A stretch of 28,070 bases of DNA from an uncultured Sutterella sp. (lineage in GTDB: Bacteria > Pseudomonadota > Gammaproteobacteria > Burkholderiales > Burkholderiaceae_F). Position numbers and translations under genes: made by a program. Shown here in pieces: positions 1 to 6,352 of this stretch. The notes under the pieces are model-generated. The model was not told the DNA's origin. It saw only the letters and a program-made list of their open reading frames with translations, and did no database searches. Position 1 is the first letter of the stretch. Each line of letters opens with the position of its first letter. The stretch spans positions 1 through 28,070 of the forward strand of contig URFF01000017.1 in assembly GCA_900546995.1 (NCBI GenBank), read 5' to 3'.

Positions 1-2
1 CC

Positions 3-677
3 GGCGGCACCCATCCGATTTATGTTTGGGAAGCGCCCGTGCGCATCTGGCACTGGGTGATGGCCATCTGCATGGCGGTGATGATCGTGACCGGTTATTT
101 GATCGGCGCGCCTTTGGTGTCCAATTTGGGCGACACCTGGATCACGTACGATTTGGGTTACATTCGGCTTGCGCACTTTGTCGCCGGCATGATCTTTGCC
201 GTGTTGTTCCTGTATCGGATCTTTTGGGCGATCGTGGGTAACCGCTACGCGCGCATGATCTTCATTCCGCCGCTTTGGTCTTTGAAGTGGTGGAAAGGGG
301 TTTTCGCGCAGGTGCTCTACTATCTCTTTTTGAGAAAGACGGCGCCCGAATACGCCGGTCACAACCCGCTCGCACAACTGGCGATGTTTGCCATGTTTGT
401 TTTAGGTAGCATCGTGGTGATTCTCACGGGCTTTGCACTTTACGGTCAAGCCTGGGGATGGGATACGGGTTGGATGGCGTGGTTTGGCTGGGTGATCACG
501 CTTTTTGGCGACGCTCAGGCCGTGCGCACGGTGCATCACCTTTGCATGTATGGGTTTATCCTTTTCTCAATCGCTCACATCTATATGTCCTTTAGAGAAG
601 ATGTGATGGGGGGCGCGACGACGCTTTCTTCCATGTCGACCGGTTTGAGAATGTTTAAAGAAACGCATCACGAATGA
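3..677 (+). CDS. hyaC: NiFe-hydrogenase cytochrome b subunit (5'-partial)
   Basis: Integral membrane b-type cytochrome that anchors the hydrogenase dimer and passes electrons from H2 oxidation to the quinone pool (HyaC/HupC/HoxZ family). The frame is open to the left window edge. The first readable residues, GGTHPIYVWEAPVRIWHW, match the usual N-terminal segment of the family, so the true start lies upstream and an internal GTG at 39 is not the start. Several hydrophobic helices are visible. Candidate haem-ligand histidines lie in RIWHW, RLAHF, VHHLCMY and SIAHIYMSF. The hoxM protease gene follows, as expected for a hoxKGZ-MLOQR cluster. Family assignment is firm; only the N-terminus is missing. 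Confidence 0.93.
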   Translation, partial: GGTHPIYVWEAPVRIWHWVMAICMAVMIVTGYLIGAPLVSNLGDTWITYDLGYIRLAHFVAGMIFAVLFLYRIFWAIVGNRYARMIFIPPLWSLKWWKGVFAQVLYYLFLRKTAPEYAGHNPLAQLAMFAMFVLGSIVVILTGFALYGQAWGWDTGWMAWFGWVITLFGDAQAVRTVHHLCMYGFILFSIAHIYMSFREDVMGGATTLSSMSTGLRMFKETHHE

Positions 678-702
678 CAATCGTGGGGAATTAACCCTTG
701 GC

Positions 703-756
703 AAAGAGCCGCTCAATGGATGGTTATTCGTTTGACCCCTTGGGCGGCTTTCTTTT
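703..756 (+). terminator. Intra-operon stem-loop between hyaC and hyaD
   Basis: GCCGCTCAA (708-716) can pair with TTGGGCGGC (740-748) over nine base pairs with one G-U. Flanking AAAGA and TCTTT extend the stem, and a T-rich run follows. It lies in the 96-nt gap between the cytochrome gene and the maturation protease gene. It could act as a partial terminator or RNA-processing site that lowers maturation-gene expression relative to the structural subunits. The loop is long (about 23 nt), so full termination is doubtful. Confidence 0.4.
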
Positions 757-773
757 GAAAGGATCCGAAACGG

Positions 774-1394
774 ATGCAAAATGAACCTCAATACGACGTG
801 TTGGTCATGGGAATCGGCAACATTCTCTGGGCCGACGAAGGGTTTGGCGTGAGAGCCGTGGAGCGCTTTCATGAGAAATTCGCTGATGATCCCTGTGTGC
901 GCGTCATTGACGGCGGCACGTTGGGCGCCTATCTTATCAATGAAGTGATTAACGCTCGCCGATTGTTGATTTTTGATTGCTGCGACCTTAAAGAGGCGCC
1001 GGGAACGATGCGTCTTTTGCAAGGCGATGCGATCAAAATTTGGTCTGCCACGAAAATTTCGCCGCATCAGACCGGCATGAACGATGTGCTTGCGACGGCG
1101 ATGCTTCAGGGGTATGAACCTGAGAAACTCGCCGTGATCGGCGTGCAGCCCAAAGAACTCAATGATTACGGCGGAAGCCTCACAGAAACCGTGAAAGCCA
1201 TGATTGAACCGGCAGTGGATTGCGCGGCCAAAGAATTAACCGATTGGGGCTTTGCGCCGAAAAAGCGAGCAGTGGGTTCAGCGGTTACTCCGTTGGGCGA
1301 AGAAACGCTCGAGATGGCGATCTACGAGTCTGAACGCCCCGATGAGAAGCTTGCTTGCCGAACGGGCGACAGTCGTTTTTTCAGAAGGAATTGA
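774..1394 (+). CDS. hyaD: NiFe-hydrogenase maturation endopeptidase (HyaD/HoxM)
   Basis: Removes the C-terminal extension of the hydrogenase large subunit after nickel insertion, in the cytoplasm. The N-terminus has the family motif GIGNILWADEGFG (residues 13-25). Asp in LLIFDCCDL and His in ISPHQTGMND are the other expected Ni-sensing positions, by analogy with HybD E16/D62/H93. Length 206 aa is normal for HoxM-type proteases. An AAAGGA ribosome binding site lies 11 nt before the ATG. The stop is 2 nt before the next start, so it is cotranscribed with the hypC-like gene. Confidence 0.93.
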   Translation: MQNEPQYDVLVMGIGNILWADEGFGVRAVERFHEKFADDPCVRVIDGGTLGAYLINEVINARRLLIFDCCDLKEAPGTMRLLQGDAIKIWSATKISPHQTGMNDVLATAMLQGYEPEKLAVIGVQPKELNDYGGSLTETVKAMIEPAVDCAAKELTDWGFAPKKRAVGSAVTPLGEETLEMAIYESERPDEKLACRTGDSRFFRRN

Positions 1395-1396
1395 TT

Positions 1397-1735
1397 ATGT
1401 GTGTGGCAATCCCTCACCGAGTCGTGGGTGTGCATCTCACAGCCAATGGGTCTAGTGCAGATATTGACGTGGATGGCAAAGTCTCCCGGGTGGATACCTC
1501 GCTATTAAGTGACGTGAAAGCTGGCGACTTTGTTCTTGTTTTCCGCGGCCAGGCGCTTCGGGTGGTTGACGAAGAGGAGTCGCGTCAAATTCAAGCGGCG
1601 CTAGCGTGTGTGCAAAAGGTGATGCAAGGCGACGGGCAAAAGGCTCAAATTGATGAAGCGTTTCGTGATTTGGTTGAGCAGCCGGCGCAACTGCCCGAGC
1701 ATTTGACGGCAATGGTCGGTAAGAAAGTGTTGTAG
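1397..1735 (+). CDS. hypC: HypC/HupF/HoxL-family hydrogenase maturation chaperone
   Basis: Small chaperone that carries the Fe(CN)2CO moiety and/or binds the large-subunit precursor. The protein begins MCVAIPHRVVG; Cys2 directly after the initiator Met is the essential residue of the family. For this reason ATG 1397 is chosen over an in-frame upstream ATG at 1355, which would bury Cys2. AGAAGGAA lies 6-13 nt upstream. At 112 aa it is slightly longer than typical HypC. In a hoxM-L-O-Q-R order it corresponds to the HoxL paralogue dedicated to the membrane-bound enzyme; no other hyp gene is in the window. Confidence 0.9.
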   Translation: MCVAIPHRVVGVHLTANGSSADIDVDGKVSRVDTSLLSDVKAGDFVLVFRGQALRVVDEEESRQIQAALACVQKVMQGDGQKAQIDEAFRDLVEQPAQLPEHLTAMVGKKVL

Positions 1736-1745
1736 GAGAGTCATT

Positions 1746-2234
1746 GTGGTAAAAAATAGTTTAAATCCCGTCACCGAGCAAATGGCTCTTATTGATCCTG
1801 AGACTCACCCTATTTTTAAACGGTTATTCGGTGAGGCGGGGTTTGCGAAAGTCGATGAATCAACGATCGATGCGTTTTTGGAGATTCACGGCTTGAAAAT
1901 GGCGATTTTCGCCGATGACCCGAACGAACGGAAAACCACGCTTGATATCGGCGTGATAGCGCCTGAAATCAAAAAGGCTTTTGCCAACGCCTTCAGTCAA
2001 TGCGTTTGCGCGGATTTCACGCAAGCCAGAAGCCTTGCCGCGCGTTGGGGGTTGCGATCGATGCCAGCGGTAGCCATTTTCCGAGACGGCGACTTTTTGG
2101 GTGCGGTGCAAGGATTAAAGCCTTGGGATGAATACATCTCACTCATCACGGCGATCGCGGCAAGTAAAAAAGCCGCGCCTAGAACGATCGCGATATTATC
2201 GAGCAGTGACGCCGGCAACGCCGGGTGCGAGTAA
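1746..2234 (+). CDS. hoxO: Hydrogenase maturation protein HoxO/HyaE (thioredoxin-like)
   Basis: HyaE/HoxO proteins are thioredoxin-fold chaperones thought to protect or guide the Tat-exported small-subunit precursor, especially in O2-tolerant enzymes. The 162-aa protein shows the thioredoxin-like end: a SMPAVAIFRDGDFLG segment with the cis-Pro position, then LKPWDEY. It lacks a CxxC redox motif, as usual for the family. The start is GTG, supported by AGGAG (1734-1738) seven nt upstream, which overlaps the preceding stop codon. Identification relies on this sequence pattern plus position between hoxL and hoxQ. Confidence 0.85.
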   Translation: MVKNSLNPVTEQMALIDPETHPIFKRLFGEAGFAKVDESTIDAFLEIHGLKMAIFADDPNERKTTLDIGVIAPEIKKAFANAFSQCVCADFTQARSLAARWGLRSMPAVAIFRDGDFLGAVQGLKPWDEYISLITAIAASKKAAPRTIAILSSSDAGNAGCE

Positions 2235-2255
2235 CTCAGAAAGGACGTAAACGCT

Positions 2256-3038
2256 ATGCAGTGGACAAATACCAAAGAATGGGCCCATGTGGATTTGGAT
2301 CGGGAAACCGAGCACAAAGCGGCGCTTGTCACACGCGACTTTCTTTTAAAAGTTAAAGAAGCACTTCAAAAAGCGGATGCTCAGCAACCTGGCACCTATT
2401 TAACAGTTCCTTTCTCACGATTTGAAAAGCCGCATTTGGCTTTTCTTTTGGCGGCGATCGGTACCGGTGAGGTGAGAATCATTGCCGGAGAAACCCGTGC
2501 CGAAGAAACCGGCATTCATGGGTTATGGCGGATTCAAAAAAAGGGCGTTAATCGCTTTGAAGTGACACGCATTCCGCAGTTTGCGTTGGATAACCTCTCA
2601 GACGGCGCGTTCCCCGAGCGTTTGCCTGACGCACCGCAAGGCGCGTTTGCGGCCCCCGCGATTTTAAAAGAACTGCAAAAAGCTCAGGCTGAACTGAATC
2701 CCGATCCTTTAAAAAATACCCCGCCATATACGATTGAATTGACCCGTCAACCGTTGGGACCAGCCGATCTTGGCTATCTTGAAACCACGCTCGGAGTGGG
2801 GGTGTTGCAAATCGGCATTGCCGGTTTTGCCGATGCGAGCATTGAAAGCACCGCTGTTCGTGGCATTTGGCGAAGCAAAATTTTCAATAAAGCCGGTAAA
2901 GCCCTTTTTGACGCGTATGTGGCGGCGACCTTGCCCGAGGAAGTCCCAAACGACTTCGAAGAGCTTCTTGACGGAGCCAAGCAGTGCGATGAGATTCTCG
3001 CTTGGATTAACGCCGATTTGGCAGAAGGCAGGCTCTAA
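2256..3038 (+). CDS. hoxQ: Hydrogenase maturation protein HoxQ/HyaF
   Basis: HoxQ/HyaF (HupH family) works with HoxO on the small-subunit precursor during cofactor assembly. At 260 aa it is near the family size. Two related halves are visible: each carries a segment of the type GxGEVRI (residues about 70-76) or GVGVLQI and a downstream G(L/I)WR motif (GLWRIQKK, GIWRSKIF), consistent with the duplicated HupH C-terminal domain. The RBS is AGAAAGGA. The spacing to hoxO is 21 nt and to hoxR 13 nt, so one transcript is likely. Confidence 0.88.
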   Translation: MQWTNTKEWAHVDLDRETEHKAALVTRDFLLKVKEALQKADAQQPGTYLTVPFSRFEKPHLAFLLAAIGTGEVRIIAGETRAEETGIHGLWRIQKKGVNRFEVTRIPQFALDNLSDGAFPERLPDAPQGAFAAPAILKELQKAQAELNPDPLKNTPPYTIELTRQPLGPADLGYLETTLGVGVLQIGIAGFADASIESTAVRGIWRSKIFNKAGKALFDAYVAATLPEEVPNDFEELLDGAKQCDEILAWINADLAEGRL

Positions 3039-3051
3039 GAAGGAGCAATCA

Positions 3052-3297
3052 ATGCAAATGGATCGCGAAGAATTAATCGATCAAGTGCTCGATCGTTTAA
3101 ATCGCAAACGCAGCGACGAGTGCGGCAAAATGCAGTGCAAGGTCTGTTGGTATGTGTACGATCCCGAAGAGGGTTGCGAAACCTTTGATATCGAACCCGG
3201 TACGGCCTTTAATGATTTGCCGGACTATTTCACATGCCCGCATTGCGGTAGTGACAAAGCCATGTTTATTCCTTTTTACGAGGAAAACGAATCATGA
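3052..3297 (+). CDS. hoxR: Hydrogenase-associated rubredoxin HoxR
   Basis: Small one-iron electron carrier of NiFe-hydrogenase operons, implicated in small-subunit assembly under oxygen. The 81-aa protein has both rubredoxin knuckles: C29-K-V-C32 and C62-P-H-C65-G, with a YDPEEG turn between them. An N-terminal extension of about 25 residues (DREELIDQVLDRL) precedes the domain. ATG 3052 is chosen because AAGGAG lies just upstream; a longer in-frame reading overlaps hoxQ and is rejected. The stop overlaps the next gene's start in an ATGA. Confidence 0.92.
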   Translation: MQMDREELIDQVLDRLNRKRSDECGKMQCKVCWYVYDPEEGCETFDIEPGTAFNDLPDYFTCPHCGSDKAMFIPFYEENES

Positions 3298-4196
3298 GAA
3301 TCGTGCTTTCGATTGGTGGCAATGCGCTTTTAAAGCGCGGTGAAGCGATGAGTGAGGCGACGCAGCAAAGAAATATCGCCGAAGCGGTCCGCTCAATGGG
3401 CTTTCTTCTTAACGAGCATGAAGTTCTCATTACGCATGGCAATGGCCCTCAGGTCGGTTTATTGGCTCTTCAAGCCGAAAATTACAAAGATGTACCGGCT
3501 TACTCCCTTGACGTTTTGGGTGCTGAAAGCCAAGCGATGGTGGGTTATATGTTGCTTGAAGCCCTGCAACAGGCCTATCCCGATAAACACTTTGTGAACG
3601 TCGTCACAAGAAGTTTAGTGAGTAACGATGATCCCGCTTTTACCAATCCCACGAAATTTATCGGCGCGGTTTATTCCAAGGAGCGTGCCTTGGAATTGGC
3701 AAAATGGCATCACTGGTGCGTTAAACCTGACGGTCAGTACTGGCGCCGCGTGGTACCGAGTCCTGAGCCCATCGAAGTATTGGAAACTGGTGCGATTGAG
3801 TCTCTCATGCACGCTGGACTCACAGTGATTGCCGCCGGAGGCGGTGGCGTCCCCATGGTGCGCGATGAAAAGGGAGCGCTTCATGGCGTGGAGGCCGTCA
3901 TTGACAAGGATTTGGCCGCTTCCCTTTTAGCTCAAGCGTTAGGCGCGGATCTATTTTTAATCGTGACGGACGTGGATGCCGTGTACACGCATTTTGGTGA
4001 AACCGATGCTTGCGCTATTGATCAAACGACGCCTGACGAATTAAGTGAATGCTTTTTCCCTGCCGGTTCCATGGGACCGAAAGTGAAAGCGGCATGCCGG
4101 TTTGTTAAGCGTACCGGTCATCGTGCGGCCATTGGTTCGCTTTCAGAGATTGAGGGGTTGCTTTTGGGCAAAAGAGGGACGCAAATTACGCCTTAA
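3294..4196 (+). CDS. arcC: Carbamate kinase, coupled to the hydrogenase operon
   Basis: Catalyses carbamoyl phosphate + ADP to ATP + carbamate, reversibly. The 300-aa protein has the full family pattern: SIGGNALLKRG (6-16), THGNGPQVG (47-55), PTKFIGAVYSKE (119-130), AAGGGGVPM (180-188), DKDLAASLLA (204-213), VTDVDAVY (224-231) and PAGSMGPKVKAA (256-267). Its ATG overlaps the hoxR stop in ATGA, implying translational coupling. No arcA or argF homologue is adjacent, unlike classical arginine deiminase operons. Carbamoyl phosphate is the HypF substrate for the CN ligands of the NiFe centre, so this position suggests supply for hydrogenase maturation; that role is inferred. Confidence 0.95.
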   Translation: MRIVLSIGGNALLKRGEAMSEATQQRNIAEAVRSMGFLLNEHEVLITHGNGPQVGLLALQAENYKDVPAYSLDVLGAESQAMVGYMLLEALQQAYPDKHFVNVVTRSLVSNDDPAFTNPTKFIGAVYSKERALELAKWHHWCVKPDGQYWRRVVPSPEPIEVLETGAIESLMHAGLTVIAAGGGGVPMVRDEKGALHGVEAVIDKDLAASLLAQALGADLFLIVTDVDAVYTHFGETDACAIDQTTPDELSECFFPAGSMGPKVKAACRFVKRTGHRAAIGSLSEIEGLLLGKRGTQITP

Positions 4197-4211
4197 AACC
4201 TCTCTTTTGCC
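4167..4211 (+). terminator. Stem-loop at the arcC 3' end
   Basis: GGCAAAAGAG (4167-4176, in the last arcC codons) pairs perfectly with CTCTTTTGCC (4202-4211) across a 25-nt loop that contains the stop codon. No T-run follows, so it may protect the mRNA 3' end rather than terminate by itself. It marks the likely end of the hydrogenase transcript. Confidence 0.4.
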
Positions 4212-4230
4212 AAACGCGTTTCGCTATACT
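4212..4230 (+). promoter_or_regulatory. Candidate -10 and palindrome before the 295-aa gene
   Basis: TATACT at 4225-4230 is a good -10. No strong -35 is seen (TCTTTT-like sequence about 16 nt upstream). The perfect palindrome AAACGCGTTT (4212-4221) lies in the spacer and could be an operator. GAGGAAG precedes the ATG at 4262. Confidence 0.35.
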
Positions 4231-4261
4231 TTTTCTTCCTTTCTGTTTTGAGGAAGTTTCT

Positions 4262-5149
4262 ATGCTCGATTCGAATGGACTCATTTCCGCTCGCGACCAC
4301 TACCAACAAAGCCCCGTTGTGGAAGGCTTTTGCCGCTACCTTGCTCAGTACTTAAAAGGTCAACCGTTTAATCCTGTGTACATCACAGAGACCTATCGCC
4401 CCAAGGCCTTTTATTGCATTGCCTCACTTGAAGACGGCTACGATCAATATTTAATGGAAAAGGGCAATGCCATCTTTTTTGCCCGCATACATGAGCTGCG
4501 TGAACCGATGATCGATGCGCTCAATGCGGGTGACAATGAGAGGATGAGACTTCTGGTCGATAAACTTTACGATGAACGATTAAATAAGAAAAATTATGTG
4601 CCTTGGTTCGAGAACCACCAGACGCATGCTTGTGAGCTAATCAATTTTGGTTGTGACATTTTAAGAAGCGAATCGCCCGATTACGGACTTTTCGGTACCG
4701 AGTCCGGTCCCGGGATGACGGTTGCATTATCCAGAATTTACGCTATTGTCCTTGGCAACTTTTTAACCTATGAAAGTCGTGTCTCGGCAACGATGTGTTT
4801 GTTTATCCGTGAGTATTGTCGTTTGCACGATATGGCGTTGCCCGACGAGCTTAAATTATCCAGACTTCAGGGTTGGGGAAAGACGAAGAAGGATAATGGG
4901 CGAAACGCGAGTTGGGGTGAAAATGAGTTTCCATCGCTTGACCGCATGAAGCGTCGCCATAAACGTGAAAGCGAATTGGCAAAAGCGAATATTTTTGCCA
5001 CTTGGCTTCTTGATCGTGCCTTGCAGTTCACCTTTGAAGATAGGGTACCCGAGTGGCTTAAAACCGAATTTCCTATGCGAAATGTTGAGGCGGCGTTTTA
5101 CATGATGGGCGCTACGTTGCCCTCGACCGATCGGGGACCCGGTCTTTAA
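4262..5149 (+). CDS. Uncharacterised protein, 295 aa
   Basis: I do not recognise a named family. The protein is soluble, with no signal peptide or membrane helix. The C-terminal half has a striking pattern: NFLTYESRVSATM (about 161-173), then a WG turn (GWGKTKK), RNASWG, EFPSL, a basic stretch (MKRRHKRE), and ANIFATWLLDRAL. Proteins with an SRV...WG...RNPS...WLL order occur as hypotheticals, from memory, but I cannot attach a function. Many Trp/Arg residues and a basic centre would fit nucleic-acid contact; that is speculation. It follows the hydrogenase/arcC operon but appears to have its own promoter and may be functionally unrelated. Confidence 0.7.
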   Translation: MLDSNGLISARDHYQQSPVVEGFCRYLAQYLKGQPFNPVYITETYRPKAFYCIASLEDGYDQYLMEKGNAIFFARIHELREPMIDALNAGDNERMRLLVDKLYDERLNKKNYVPWFENHQTHACELINFGCDILRSESPDYGLFGTESGPGMTVALSRIYAIVLGNFLTYESRVSATMCLFIREYCRLHDMALPDELKLSRLQGWGKTKKDNGRNASWGENEFPSLDRMKRRHKRESELAKANIFATWLLDRALQFTFEDRVPEWLKTEFPMRNVEAAFYMMGATLPSTDRGPGL

Positions 5150-5197
5150 CAGGAATAATGTTGTTAAGAGAAGCCGGATTTTAAGCACGAAGAGCAA

Positions 5198-5232
5198 GCT
5201 GGCAACACAAATTTTGGTCGTGTATTGCCAGC
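5198..5232. terminator. Stem-loop between convergent genes
   Basis: GCTGGCAA (5198-5205) pairs with TTGCCAGC (5225-5232), with a possible inner CAC/GTG pairing. It lies between the + strand 295-aa gene and the - strand fic gene, so it could serve both. There is no clear T-tract on either side. Confidence 0.4.
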
Positions 5233-5284
5233 TAAAAGTTGGACGTGTTATAGCGATTAATTATTGAGTTGGCATGGCTTTTCG

Positions 5285-6130
5285 CTATGAACGTTGTTTG
5301 CGTTTTTCCCAGGCTTGCTTTAATCGCAGTTCGTCCTCTGAGATTTGTTCGAGCTGTTCGGGCAAACGCCCCAACAGTGAATCAATCGTGTATTGGTAAT
5401 TTCGTACAAAAAATTCTGCATAAGGACGTCTTTCGCCTGTTTCGTAGTATTGGATAACTGCTTTGAGGTAGTGGCTAATTTCTTCAGCACGCATAAATAC
5501 AGGCGTGATGTTATTGTGTACTAAAAGGGCCGTTTGCATTAAACGGGCCGTTCGTTTGTTTCCATCCGCAAAATACTGCAAATACGCTAAATTGCAGTGA
5601 ATGTAAGCGGCTTGTTCAAAAGGATCTTTAATTTCATTCAAAATACTAATCAGATAATCGAATTCTGCATCCAATTGAACAGGAGATTCCAAGGGTGTGT
5701 ATTTGCTGCCAGTGATGAATACAGCATTTTTCCGAACAATGCCTTTTTCATCAGCCTTAAGCTGATGCGATGTGGTCATTGCGTGAATGTCTTTAATGAA
5801 GGATTTCGTGCATACATCCAGATCCTTTGCGTTATTCATGATGTACAAAAAAGTGGCGTTGAGATCCAGTAGCATGAGAGCGTCTGCCAGTGGTTTGCCA
5901 CCTTCGGTCCAACCGTATTTCAGTAGAGTTGAAACGCCGGCTTTTGAATACGTACAGCCTTCAATTTTGCTGGATACATAGGCATAGTCAATCGAGCGCT
6001 CTTCGAGTACTCGCGGTCTGTTGTGCAATTCTTCCAATGCAAATTCGCTGGCAAGGCTATGGAGCGTTCGCCGTTCTTCTTCAGAGAAAAAAGGCGTGGG
6101 ATCCAAACGCAAAGGATCATATCTAATCAT
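5285..6130 (-). CDS. Fic-domain protein with degenerate catalytic motif
   Basis: Fic proteins usually transfer AMP (or related groups) from a nucleotide to a target hydroxyl. The 281-aa protein has the Fic core QYFADGNKRTAR at 185-196. The family motif is H-x-F-x-(D/E)-G-N-(G/K)-R-x-x-R; here the first position is Gln185 (codon CAG) instead of the catalytic His. H178 is seven residues away and cannot replace it in the linear motif. An N-terminal inhibitory motif SSKIEG (53-58, fitting (S/T)xxxE(G/N)) is intact, placing it in the class with the inhibitory helix before the Fic core. No antitoxin gene is adjacent. It lies divergent from the autotransporter gene. It may be inactive, or use a different chemistry. 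Confidence 0.88.
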   Translation of the reverse strand: MIRYDPLRLDPTPFFSEEERRTLHSLASEFALEELHNRPRVLEERSIDYAYVSSKIEGCTYSKAGVSTLLKYGWTEGGKPLADALMLLDLNATFLYIMNNAKDLDVCTKSFIKDIHAMTTSHQLKADEKGIVRKNAVFITGSKYTPLESPVQLDAEFDYLISILNEIKDPFEQAAYIHCNLAYLQYFADGNKRTARLMQTALLVHNNITPVFMRAEEISHYLKAVIQYYETGERRPYAEFFVRNYQYTIDSLLGRLPEQLEQISEDELRLKQAWEKRKQRS

Positions 6131-6292
6131 TTTGGGAATCTCGTTACATAAGCTAGAAATGATTGTTTATTTTAATGTTTATTTGAAACGATTAAATCTG
6201 CAGTTGTAGTGATAATCTGAATGACGGTTGATAACTACACATTTTGGCAAATGTTTACGGATCAGAATCTTATTGTTTAAGTGAAAACCTAA

Positions 6293-6321
6293 TTGGCGAA
6301 GGAGGGGCAAATTATTAAAAT
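6293..6321 (+). promoter_or_regulatory. Candidate promoter of the autotransporter gene
   Basis: TTGGCG (6293-6298) and TAAAAT (6316-6321) are separated by 17 nt. A start near 6328 would leave a short leader with AGGAG at 6341-6345. The 222-nt divergent region also has an inverted repeat TGTAGT/ACTACA (6205-6210 and 6234-6239) of unknown role. Confidence 0.4.
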
Positions 6322-6352
6322 CAGAATAAATGAAAATTTTAGGAGAATATTT

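Noticed and set aside
2770..3297. Longer 175-residue reading ending in the rubredoxin
   Set aside because: The extra part overlaps hoxQ in another frame and is not rubredoxin-like; ATG 3052 has AAGGAG directly upstream.
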